From: Magnolia sinica
Lineage: Eukaryota; Streptophyta; Magnoliopsida; Magnoliales; Magnoliaceae
Assembly: GCF_029962835.1 (NCBI RefSeq)
Contig: NC_080574.1
Location: forward strand, 27,874,001-27,938,000
Length of the DNA stretch: 64,000 nt
Direction of reading: 5' to 3'
Part shown: positions 48,560 through 58,942 of the stretch, in pieces
Numbering within the stretch: the stretch's first letter is position 1
Layout: every line of letters begins with the position of its first letter
Program-made: the position numbers and the translations under genes
The notes under the pieces: model-generated
Seen by the model: only the letters and a program-made list of their open reading frames with translations
The model's database searches: none
What the model was told of the DNA's origin: nothing

Positions 48560-48679
48560 AGATTTAACTGAACCCAACCCATCATTGCCCAATTTTGACT
48601 GAGTGCAAGATGGTGGAACCGAACAAGTCAGGTTGGGTCCAGAGGGTAGTCACAGGTCCGGTACTCATTGACAGCCCTG
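48221..48679. mobile_element. hAT-type MITE with perfect 8-bp target duplication
   Basis: 459 bp, ends TAGGGCTGTCAATGGG and, on the complement of the right side, CAGGGCTGTCAATGAG. TCTAAAAA flanks it on both sides (48213-48220 and 48680-48687). Eight-bp target duplications and (T/C)AGGG ends are hallmarks of hAT elements. It contains a (TA)n run at 48532-48559 and no transposase. Confidence 0.85.
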
Positions 48680-48849
48680 TCTAAAAATGACTAGTTGAAG
48701 TAATAACAAAATGGCATGTCTTCCTGAACTGGAGCAGTTGGATCATTTTTCTGAAGAATTACAAAATTTCCATAGATGCCATACCCTCTGACTTTCAATG
48801 TTTTCTTTTTTCACTAAAACTAACTTCAAGTTTGAGCAGAGTAAGAGCC

Positions 48850-49045
48850 CGTTTGGTATCAATACTCTAATCCAATAAGAGATTTTTAAATAAGAGCTAC
48901 TCTAATAAGTTCTTTGTTTTCTAACTCTTGTTTTAAATAAACTCATTCGATAAAATCACTTTTTAAAAGCCAAAAAAAAGAAGAAGAAGAAGAAAAAAAA
49001 AACTCATTTGAATTAAGCTCTTTTGATAAAACCTTCAAATAAGAG
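48850..49045. mobile_element. MITE-like fragment with GAGCCCGTTTGG start
   Basis: AGAGCCCGTTTGGTATCAATACTC at the left and AAATAAGAGCTTTTTTAGGCG at the right, with repeated AATAAGAGCT/AAGAGCT words and an A-rich (AAG)n centre. GGCCCGTTTGG is a common plant MITE end. The right terminal repeat is not convincing. Confidence 0.35.
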
Positions 49046-49189
49046 CTTTTTTAGGCGTAGTTGATGTCATTTTTTAAGATTACAAGAATTTCATTACAAA
49101 GAGTTATTCATATAGTTGTTTTGGTGGATCTCATCATAGATGGACTGTGCCTCATATGACAAAAGAATGGATGGCTACAATCTTCATGT

Positions 49190-50010
49190 TTTGAGACATT
49201 TGGGCAATTTGTTATGTTGTACATTGGATGTGGGTCGTCCATCATATAGAGCCCACCTTTGATGTGGAGTCCTTGTGTGAGCCAAACCTTCAAATTGGTC
49301 CATCCATCATGAGAGGCTTATTTTGTGAGGCCATACATTAGATGCTGGCCATTCATCATTAGGGGTTGACCTTTGATGCGGACCGTCCGTTATGTGGGGC
49401 TCACCTTGATGTAGGTCATCCATCTGGGGGGACTCCTCATGTCCACTACCCATCACTCATCACACGGAGTCCACATTTGATGTCCATAGTGTGGGCCCAA
49501 CCTTTGAAGTGGATTGTCCATCATGTAGAGCCCACTTTGGATATCCACCATCCATTTATGTGGATCATCCATCATGTTGGGCCACTTCAAATATGGGTTG
49601 TCCATCATCTAAGACCTTGGTGTGGACCGTCCATTAGGTGGGGTCCACTTGATGTGGACTGTCCATCATGAGGGGCCACACTTTGACGTGGGCCATCCAT
49701 CATAAAAAAGGCCACTATATCCATTATGTGGACTCAACTTGATGTGGACCATTTATTGTGTGGGCCCCACCTTCAATATGGGTTGTTCATCATGTGGGCC
49801 TACCTTTGATGTCCATCATCCATCATGTGGGTCCTACCTTTGATGTGGACTGCCCCATCAAGTGGGGCTCACTTGATGTGCATAGTCCATACTAGGCCAC
49901 ACTTTGATGTGAGCCATCCATCATTTGGGATCCACCTTTGATGTGACCGTACATTATGTGGGCCTACCTTGATGAGGATCATTCATCATGTGGGGCCTAC
50001 CATATAGAGA
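49190..50010 (+). repeat. Minisatellite, unit about 33-37 bp, over 20 degenerate units
   Basis: Units follow the pattern GATGTGGACCGTCCATCATG then TGGGGCCCACCTT, with length and base changes (49228, 49374, 49404, 49500, 49625, 49657, 49686, 49740, 49800, 49840 and others). The words GGGGCCCACC and GACCGTCCAT are the same as in the ends of the window's palindromic MITE family. Short ORFs here are by-products of the repeat. Confidence 0.75.
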
Positions 50011-51750
50011 TTGGAAAGGTAAGAGAAGAGGGTAAGATGATAATTATTTGAAATGTCCAAGGACAAAATTGTTAAGGTTGTCAAAAATGTCTACCTGCAT
50101 AAACCAAATAAGCGGGGACTCCACTTAAAAATTACTTGAATCCTCCTTGTGGGATCTTAAGTTCCATGGAAATAGGGTTTGATCATTCCTCCCCTTTTCT
50201 CTATTAATTTATAGAGAAGCAGGATCACACAAACATGGGAAATTCAAAAACACCAGTTGCATAGAAGTAACGCCAGCACAAGCTCACACACATACATGCA
50301 ATGCTCGCATGCAGAGGCGCACGTTCGTGTTTGCCTGCCTTTTGATGTGCATGTCTACAACACATGCACACATGTACATATGTATGTATGTAGACACGGA
50401 TTTTCAGATCGAATTCGTCGATTGACTGTATCTACAAATCCAGCAAAAGAGCAATTTCAACTAGTTGTCCAGTAACACTTTTTAACCATCTTCTTACTGT
50501 GTTTTTATCTTTATTTTCCTCTATTCTCTTTTTTATTTACTGAGTTTCTTGCGAGAATTGATGTGGTTTTGCTCAAGGTTAGAGCGAGTTCCGGTGTTGG
50601 TAAGAAGAGAAGATGCTTCAACTGAATAATTGTTTTGCTTTTCTTCTTCTTTTCTTGTTTGGTTTTTTCCTTCTTTAAGAATTTCTCGCTCTCAAAGCAT
50701 ATCATATTTAATGGAAGAAATCCAATGATTTGACTGAATTTAGAACCGTGTTTCATCCTGAAAATCTGTATTTGAATGGGTTCACTGCCTATATTTTATT
50801 TTCTCAAGTATTACCTTATTTGGGTGACAAATTCCTCTGTTGGGCCCACCTATGATCGCTATGTAAGACTCCGGTCACATGATCATCTATGTAGATTTCA
50901 CGGTTGGATTATTCAGATTGAACATTTCAGTACATTTGTGATCATTGCATATTATGAAATCAGAATGTTTTCTGATCAGATAAAGCTTATTAAAGCACAG
51001 AATCTCCGTTATTAATGCATAGATGATCCATTAATACAGCAGTACATAGTTAATAGTTAGTATCATAGCATTTGATTGTTGGAGATAGTCGGCCCTATGT
51101 ATCCCTATTTTTGTCGGCGCTGCTGCTGTGGGGTTAATAAGGGAAAACTGATCGACAACTATCGATGAAGGTACTCCGATATCCATGGTCGTTAGGCCAA
51201 ACCCATCTCCCGTCCCCATGCTATTCCGCTGCCGCTACTAAGTTCGGCAGCCATGGCGAGCTGCTGTAACCCGAAGGGTTTTCCACTATCGTCGACCCGA
51301 TGGATGAAGATGAACCCATCTCTAATCGCAATCATTAAGGCAACAGGCCCCCAGATCGAAATCCTCCTCTTCTCCTCAACTCTTCCTCTACCAGTTTCCG
51401 TTCGGCAGCCATTAATGGCAGTAGCGACCCCGGGAATGAAGATGATGGACAGAGAATGGTAATCGATCAGTGGCTATTACGGTTTCGACGAGCGAAGATT
51501 GGTTGTCCACTATGGCAGTCATGGTAGGTGGTTGCGGTGTCAGCGTACAGAGTAGGGTTGCAGCTAGGGTTTCAGGTAGTGGAAGGTGCTGTTGCGGCTA
51601 GGTTTTCCAACTGCAAGGAGAGGTTGGGCGCTGATCTCGTTTTGGGTGGAATGAGCAGTGTGTGGGCCTTTTGTTTGGGCCTATTTGTTGGGTCTAGCGC
51701 CGGGACTATCAACTGGCCTATTTTAAACTATTTATAGGATCCAAAATTGG
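50011..51750. other. Gene-free interval with one unassigned ORF
   Basis: 50250-50400 is CA/TG-rich. 51100-51720 is more GC-rich than its surroundings and includes a 69-codon ORF (51253-51462) starting MASCCNPKGF, preceded by GCAGCC. I do not recognise it, and neighbouring frames also stay open. It could be a decayed gene piece or an LTR. No function is assigned. Confidence 0.35.
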
Positions 51751-51756
51751 GCATGG

Positions 51757-52205
51757 TTGTACACACGGGTGGGTTTGGTCCGGTTCTGGGGTGAAACTGA
51801 AACCGAACCGTTCCTAACAGTTCTAGGAGAATCAGAACAGGACCGGACCGTTAGCACCCTAGAACCGAACCGTTAGCACCTTAGAACCGAACCGGAACTG
51901 GGCCGTTAAAACCAGTTCAGTTCCGGATCGGTTCCACAGTTCTGGGTTTGAGAGAGAGAGAGAGAGAGAGAGGAATGGATGGGGATTGGGGGCAGCCACA
52001 GCAGGGGCGGCGTAAAGAGTTTTTAAATATATGGTTTGATTCCTGGTTCGGTTCTACAGATTGGTTTGATTCTACATACCTCCAAACCGAGAACCGAACC
52101 GAACTAATCGGTTCTTTGATTCTTGGAACCGAAACTAGTGCACTCTAGAACTGGTCGGTTCTAGTCCGGTTCCATGGTTCTACTGGTTTGTTGTGCACCC
52201 CTATG
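51757..52205. mobile_element. hAT-like non-autonomous element rich in GGTTC/GAACC
   Basis: The left end GGTTGTACACACGGGTGGGTTTGG pairs with the reverse complement of the right end TAGGGGTGCACAACAAACC. TGGTTGTA (left) and TGGTTATT (right) could be a decayed 8-bp target duplication. The interior is full of GAACCGAACC and GGTTCGGTT words and a (GA)n run at 51950-51972. Limits are approximate. Confidence 0.5.
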
Positions 52206-53340
52206 GTTATTGTTTAATCCAAAGCAGCTATTGGGCTTTCTTGAATGGTTTTGATTGAGCTTGATTTTATGCCCATTTCAGTTGTATCTACGACCCAATT
52301 TTAGACCCTGATATGGGTATCTTGCAAGATCATTCTAAGCCCAATCTATGGGACATAATATCTCATTGCTCCTTTTGGACCTTTAAGGGCCCACTTTGGG
52401 CACCGGGCCCATTGTCCAAGATGATGATCTAAACCATTGCATTAATTATACTTATGCCGTTTCAAAACAAATGAAATTTAAATAAATTAATTCATGGTTG
52501 GTAGGTTACACTTGTTAGACAGCCTTGGTAATTTAGTTAATAGGGTTAAATATATTATTTAGTTCTGATCTCACCGAAATGGGGCCATTACCCATCCATT
52601 TCAGGTTGATATTTAGTAGTTGACTATTAAGAAATCAATCCAATCATCACTTTATAATATTTTTGAGCATAACATCAGCGGTATTTTGGGCTAAATCAGA
52701 ACTTTTACATAATGGTTTATTATTGGTAGGACCATGTAGTAATCCTTGAGTCTGTGAGTGGGGATTGGAGTTGGTTATATTAGCTACCAAAGTCACCTCA
52801 ATTGGTGAAAATTTCACATTCTGACTTTAGTATATGAAATTCAATGACTCTCCATTATAGGATTGCATTAAGTTGCGTTCGTATCCATAACAGACGATGA
52901 TCAGAACAAAGAAGTATCATCGTTTGGTAGGATGCCAGTGGGGTAAAGTGATTGGTGATGTTAATATAAGTTTGAGAGATCATTTTGCCTAAAGATGATG
53001 GACATCTTAGATTTATTTCGCTAGTACTAGTCAGGTTCATGTTCAGTAAAGCTTTCTGTATATCGTAATTTCATTCAAATGAGAAGTCGCGATGATATGC
53101 CAGACTCTTATCAAGATTTGATGATTATGACCCATCATCTTTCTAGGTCATTTGATTGAAGGCCCAAATCAATCGAATGTTAATACATGTATAATGTTTG
53201 TGCTTTATATTAATGTAGTATTATGTGGGACTTGTTTATTTATTAATGTGAGTATTATGATTTGTATGTCTAGCTATGACTGTTTCCAATGTTCCAAACC
53301 AATTCAATTACATTCCTTTGCTTACTGGGTTTAACTAAAA
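52206..53340. other. Gene-free interval
   Basis: Ordinary AT-rich sequence. The right part may already belong to the leader of the copia remnant that follows. No LTR partner was identified. Confidence 0.35.
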
Positions 53341-54650
53341 AAATGAAAGTCATCCATTAAAATAGTCATAAGTTGCATGGACTTGGATTTGCCCTGGAGG
53401 AAGCCGAGCCTCCTATCCCATTTGACTCCAGTACGGAACTAGAAAATGCTTACTACGAGGTCTAGAGCAAGTCAAATAAGATATATGTCAAGATTATAAA
53501 GAACTCGATTCCAAGACCATGTAGGGTGTCATGCCCAATACTGAGAAAGCTAAAGAGTTCCTGACTGAAATATAGAACCAATTCATGAAGTGGGATAAAA
53601 CTGAGTTGATTTCACTTCTGCATAAGCTGACTTAAGCCACCTATAAGGGTCAAGGAAACATTAAAGAGTACATCGGTGAATTGTCCTATATGGTGGCTAA
53701 AATCCGTGCATTGAGCCTTAAGATTGATGATGAACTCCTGGTTTTATTGGTTTTGAACTCCTTAGCTCCACAGTTCGGTTAATTCCAAATCAGCTATAAC
53801 ACTCAAAAGGAAAAGTGAACATTGAACGAATTGATATCTCAGTGTGTTCAAGAGGAAGAGAGAGTTAGAAGGTTGAGCAAGACATACAGTGTACATCTAA
53901 TGACATTTGATCAATGATGAAAATGGAATAAGAAAAGGAAGCACAATTCGGGAAAGCGTTCTATAGGTCCTGCAAGTGGCAACCAGCCCAACTCTAAGGG
54001 AAAATCAAAGAAAAAAAAAGTGGAGTCCCGAAGATGGTTGCTTCTTCTGCAAGAAGCCTAGTCGTCAAAAGAAGGATTGCACATAATTTTAAAAATGTCT
54101 TGTTTTTAAGCGTAAAAATCAAGTTTTAGTCTATTTTGAATATAATTTAGCTATTATATCCACAGACTCTTGGTGGGTAAACTCTGGAGCAATTATTCAC
54201 ATATGTAATTTCATGCAAGATATGCTCCAAAGTTGGACACCAACTGATGTAGAAAGATCGGTTTATATGGGGAACGACATTAGAGTAGACATGGAAGCTA
54301 TTGGAGTCTTTAGGCTTAGGTTATCGTAATGACACTTTTTTTAATCTAGTAGATACTATTTGTGTCTTTTATAAGACTCAATTTAGTTTCCAATTCTTGT
54401 TTAGACAAGTATGGTTATGAGTTTAAATTTGAAAATGAAAACTTGAGTATTTTACATGATTCGGTTGTGATTCATTCTGAACTTTAGTTAATAACCTTTA
54501 TAAGCTATATTTTAATGTTTCCCATATCTACACCATTAGCTACTCACATGAAAATACTAAAGGCATTAAGCGAAGTTTGGCCTGTAAAAATTCATCCATG
54601 CTGTAACACATATGATTAGGCTACATCTCTTGTTAGAGATTAGAAAGGCT
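53341..54650 (+). pseudogene. Ty1/copia gag-protease remnant
   Basis: Plus-strand frames, broken by stops, read as copia gag: AKEFLTEI, NQFMKWDKTELISLLHKLT, NIKEYIGELSYMVAKIRAL, DDELLVLLVLNSLAPQFG, TLNELISQCVQEEERVRR. A basic KNKKRKHNSGK-type segment follows, then a zinc-knuckle remnant (CFFCKKP..QKKDC). A protease start DSWWVNSGAIIHICN (about 54166-54210) has the catalytic DSGA changed to NSGA. It fades after about 54650 before integrase. No LTRs recognised. Different location and part from the intronic copia copies. Confidence 0.8.
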
Positions 54651-55454
54651 AGTGCGTGAAAGAATTTCACTCTTTAGACTTCTCAGACTTTAGGGTTTGT
54701 ATGGATTGTATTAAAAGTAAAGAGACTAGAATCAGAAAAATGGTGCTATTAGGAGCGTAGTGACACATGGTGGATTGTAAGTCCGGACAGACCCAAAGTG
54801 GACTCAAGATATATTAATAAGTTGGGTGTCTAGTTATTTACCAGAGCCTAACAAGGAACATCGCTGTTGTGGATAGAGTTAGGGTCTTGTCATCCAGACC
54901 ATTCAAACCATGCCTCTCATCATCGATTAACCATGCTAAAAAATAAAAATAAAAATCTACATGGTTAAAAAGAAATAGATAGATCCAGATTAAAGAAAAG
55001 AGAGAAAGATTGGACGGATAAGGTCTTTTTCTTTAGAGGATTTTGGGAGCATGGTCTATCCATGATGGGGCCACCATGTCAATAGCTTGGATAAGCCAAC
55101 CTTGCCTCTGCACATACAAACTCCATGTATAAGGGGAATTTATTTTTAATTTTTTTAAAAAATTAAAATTATAAATAAATAACCCATACTCCAATGGGCA
55201 CGGAGCATTGTTGCGTATTTTAAGCTCGTAGGTATGGCTGCAATAGCCATTAATGAGTATAGATATAATGGGTGCCCATACACCTGACCTGAAGCCGGCC
55301 CATTGCCACCACTAATCATAATCAGCTGTGGAATCAGATATTTTATATGTGAGTCCTGCTGGATGTCAACAGGTACCTTAATTTATGAAGCCACATACCC
55401 ATGGAACCCACCTGATCTGTATGGGTATGGGTCCAATTATAGGACCCCACTTAG
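54651..55454. other. Gene-free interval
   Basis: May include the degenerate gag-pre-integrase/integrase portion of the preceding copia remnant (to about 54780). A hAT-type end GGCCCATTGCCACCACTA lies at 55298-55315. Nothing else is supported. Confidence 0.4.
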
Positions 55455-55464
55455 AAATTAGGCT

Positions 55465-55766
55465 TAGCTTCTTGTTTTTTGTTTTGTTTTGTTTTGTTTT
55501 TTTTTTTTAAGACGCACCTTCACCCACACATACCACAGTGGGTACTGAACCATGACCTTATGTTGAAACTCTTGTGAGCCTACCACTAAGAGGATCCATT
55601 TTTTTTAATTTTTATTTTTTGGGTTAGCTAGTTAGTACACCCACTGTCAGTTCACACTTCACTGTTAGCCACCCCCGCCGGGGAATCGATACCAAGTGTT
55701 GAAACGAGGCATCTCTCACTCAGTCTACCACTGAGCTATGGATCAGGGTGTCTGAGGAGGATCCAA
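55465..55766 (-). mobile_element. Two tRNA-type SINEs, one inserted in the other
   Basis: SINE 1 (minus; tail at 55470-55510, body to about 55598) has an A-box-like TTAGTGGTAGGCTC and B-box-like GGTTCAGTACCC, and a tail of A and (CAAAA)n. SINE 2 (minus; about 55599-55756) has a clear A box TAGCTCAGTGGTAGACTG (about 55719-55736), B box GGTATCGATTCCC (55681-55693) and an A-rich tail. GAGGATCCA flanks SINE 2 (55590-55598 and 55757-55765). AAATTAGGCT at 55455-55464 recurs at 55765-55774 beyond SINE 2, as expected if SINE 2 landed in the 5' end of SINE 1. Confidence 0.75.
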
Positions 55767-55837
55767 ATTAGGCTAACCTTCTCTCTACCATTTTAGAATC
55801 GATTAAAAATAGGATACTGGTCCTGGGAAGGATTAAG

Positions 55838-56085
55838 GTTGGATTATAAGTTTTGAAAATAATTATGGTGCAATTATAAGTTCTGAAAACCATTAAGGTG
55901 TGATTTCATGTCCCGGGAATAATTATTGTGCAGTTATAAGTCCCGGGAACAATTAAGGTGAGATTACAGATCTGAGAACAATTATAATGCGATTACGGGT
56001 TTCAGGAATAATTAGGTGCCATTATAGGCCCCAGAAACAATTATGGTCCGATTCCATGTTCAGAAATGATTCTGGTCCAATTAGG
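55838..56085 (+). repeat. Minisatellite, unit about 30 bp, 8-9 units
   Basis: Successive units of the form ATTATAAGT(T/C)C.GGGAA followed by (C/T)AATTA(A/T)GGTG begin at about 55838, 55869, 55899, 55929, 55959, 55988, 56019 and 56049. It is bounded left by SINE debris and right by TTGGGC-rich hAT-like sequence. Confidence 0.75.
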
Positions 56086-56935
56086 TTAACTCCATCCCTT
56101 GTACCCAATTAAAATTGTGTTGGGCTTAGTTGGGTCGGATTGGGTTAGGAGGTCTGGATCAGGTCTAGTTAATTTTATTAGTGATATTATATATTAATTA
56201 GGCCAGCAATAAGGTTTGCTGGGTGATCTAGAATCAAATCAAGGTATGCTAAGATCAACACGTGTGTAAGAGAGCTTGTTTACACACCACTCATGTGTTA
56301 AGGGGGCGGATAATATGTGCATTCTAACATAACATTTGGATGGTCTTGGTTATGTAAATGCCCTAATTTGATTTATACCTTACTCGGACGTAACCTGGAT
56401 CTGACTTGAAGCCAGGTCTTACCCAGATCCAATTGGATGTGCGTCAGGCTCCTTTAAACCGAGACCCGAATACAAAAGGACCCGGATCTGACAAGACCCG
56501 AACCTGACAAACCGCGTAATGGTACACGAGAACCCGACTGCTGACACCACCAGTTGGATACTCCTGATTCACAGCCAAACATGGGCCCACATTATGTATG
56601 GTCTCACCATCATACACATCATGTTATGGTTTGAATTCGGATCTTTCATTTCGTGGGCAATGTCATGGATGGCCATTGTAGAGAAGGTACACTAATCAGG
56701 AAATCCAAGCTGTCCAATTGGTGTGGCTATTTTTGTAAGTTTGGTCCATTGAAATTAGGGGTCACCGCAGGTAGCTGTACAATGCATGCAGATCATTTAA
56801 CTGGTTGGCTCTACCGCATTTGTCCATATCGTAAGAAAATGACACAGATCAGTCGATACCCACCAGATGACGGTCCAGATTCCCCAACCATACAGCCACG
56901 TGTACGGTGATGAGTGGGATTGCCTTTACGAGTTC
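56086..56935. other. Gene-free interval, hAT-like and MITE debris
   Basis: TTGGGTCGGATTGGGTTAGG (56129) and GAGACCCGAATACAAAAGG...GACCCGGATCTG (56461-56500) are typical interior words of hAT-type non-autonomous elements. An 85-codon ORF at 56653-56910 is not protein-like. Confidence 0.4.
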
Positions 56936-57775
56936 CATCGAGCAAGCGGACGCCAATTTCCTGCGAAACAGAACTTCCTGCGACCGGAAGTTAAGTGGGC
57001 CACCGTGATGTTTGTGAGAAATCTACCTGTTCATCAGTTTTTCTAGATCATGTTATGGCATAGGCCAAAAATGAAGCAGATCCAAAACTCGAGTGGGCTC
57101 CACAGGAAGGAAGAAGTGGTCAGGGAAATACTTACCGTTGAAACCTTCCTTAGGCTCACCATGATGTTTATAGGCAATCCATACGGTTCATTAATTCATT
57201 CCACAAAAATATTAGCCTGATCCAAAACTTTTCCGGTCCATGAATGTTTCCTCAGTGGAAGTTCAATCCCCACTATTTCCTATCATGATTTATGGGACCT
57301 ATCATGATTTATGTGTTTTATCCACACCGTTCATACATTTTTCCAGATTTTTTTTATGGCGTGAGACCAAAATTGAGGTTGATCAAAATCTCAGGTGGAC
57401 CACACCATAGGAAACAGTGGTGATTGAATACCCACCATTAAAAACTTCTCGGAGTTACAAAAGTTTTGGATCAAGCTGATATTCGTGTTTTCCCTTCATC
57501 CAGGTATTTGAACTTAATCAACAGGTTGGATATAGCAAATAAACCTAACAGTGGGCTTAGGATGTTTTCAATGGTAAGCGTTTAATTAGCGCCGTTTTCC
57601 TATGGCATGGTCCACCTGAGATCTGGACCGGCATCAGTTTTGGGCTCTTGCCCTAAAATAAAAATCGAAAATGGATAGACGGTGTGGATAAAACACATAC
57701 ATCATCGTAGGGACCGCAGAGACCCATCCAGTAGCGATCTCGCTACTGACAGTGTCAGTACGCAATCCGCGTCCA
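56936..57775. mobile_element. Two overlapping or nested palindromic MITE copies
   Basis: The left end AGCGGACGCCAATTTCCTGCG and right end CAGTACGCAATCCGCGTCCAG belong to the GCGGATTG end type but match each other poorly. Inside, the family body occurs twice: 57000-57290 (GTGGGCCACCGTGATG to CACTATTTCC) and 57290-57715 (GATTTATGTGTTTTATCCAC to GATAAAACACATACATC). This suggests one copy inserted beside or into another. Confidence 0.5.
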
Positions 57776-58084
57776 GAAAACTGACCGTTCTAGTCGCGCA
57801 GAAGTTCCTCGTATCACCAAAAAATTGGACAGTCCAAAATCAAGTAGACTAACCTGGGACGCATGTGCAAGATCTAATCCGTCCATTAGTACTTACCACA
57901 GTGTAGGTGTCTGTGTCGAAAATCAGCTTGGGCCACTCTCAAAACAATCCCCTGAGATAGATTGGTTGACTGTGGCCCATCTATTGTAGTAACCAGGAGA
58001 TTGACGGTTCGGATCGTTAGAAGACCTCTGCGTGAGCCGTGACCAAAGCAGAAGGGACAAGTGTATCCAAATTAAAATTTGGGA
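57776..58084. other. Short gene-free spacer between MITEs
   Basis: About 300 bp of unremarkable sequence with no ORF or repeat end recognised. GCGCAGAAGTTCCTCG near 57797 echoes TTCCTGCG at 56960. Confidence 0.4.
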
Positions 58085-58611
58085 AGCGGATTGCGTACTG
58101 AGTAACTCACTACGCTTAGCGTACTGAGTAAACTCTTTGTGGTCCACCATGATTAAAGTATTTTATCCACTCCGTCTATCCATTTTACCAGATGATTTTA
58201 GGAATTCAACCCAAAAATGAAAATAACATTGTTCAAATGGACCACACCACAGGAAACAGTTGAATTCAACGTCTACCTTCGAAAATTTCATGAGGGCCAC
58301 AGAAATTTTGGATCAAGTTTATATTTATTTTTTCCCTTCATCCATGTCTGTATGATCTTATGAACAGGTTGGATGACAAATAAACATCATTGTTGGGCCT
58401 AGCAAGGTTTCAACGGTGGATATCATTATCCCCACTGTTTCCTGTGTTATGGTCCACTTGATCTTTGGATATGATTCGATTTTTGGATCAACCAATTAAA
58501 TTAGATGCAAAAAAGAATAGACGGTGTGGATAGATTACATACTTTCAAGGTAGGCGCAACTGAGTTTACTCAGTACCATAAGAGCGTACTGAGTAACTCA
58601 GTACGCAATCC
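58085..58611. mobile_element. Complete GCGGATTG-type MITE
   Basis: The left end GCGGATTGCGTACTGAGTAA...GTACTGAGTAAACTC pairs with the reverse complement of the right end GGATTGCGTACTGAGTTACTC...GTACTGAGTAAACTC, about 48 bp with few mismatches. The word GTACTGAGTAA is itself repeated within each end. The body is palindromic: TATTTTATCCACTCCGTCTATCC and AGACGGTGTGGATAGATTACATAC. No target duplication that I can assert. Confidence 0.75.
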
Positions 58612-58942
58612 AATTTCCAGCGTTTGTTGGTTTGCTGACGCGTGGAGTTCGCTCACGGGTTTCGGTGATCCATACCGTTCATCAGATGATCCAAACATAT
58701 ACAAGGATTACCGGAAATGTCCCCCGGATTCCATACACGTGTATCCAACGGTGGATTCACGATGTCCCGAAATCCTCTGAGACCGAATGATCCTAACTCC
58801 TCAATGAGTGGCCTATAGATGTACTGCGGTTAACAAAAATACAACAACGGTCCACATTCAATAGAAAATGGACAAATGGTTGGCATTTTCTAATCTGGGG
58901 CTACATTGGCCCCATCCACTGCGGGCGCGGATTGCCCACTGC

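Noticed and set aside
49190..50010. CRISPR-like array
   Set aside because: Units are degenerate and contiguous with no unique spacers, and the genome is a plant nuclear one.
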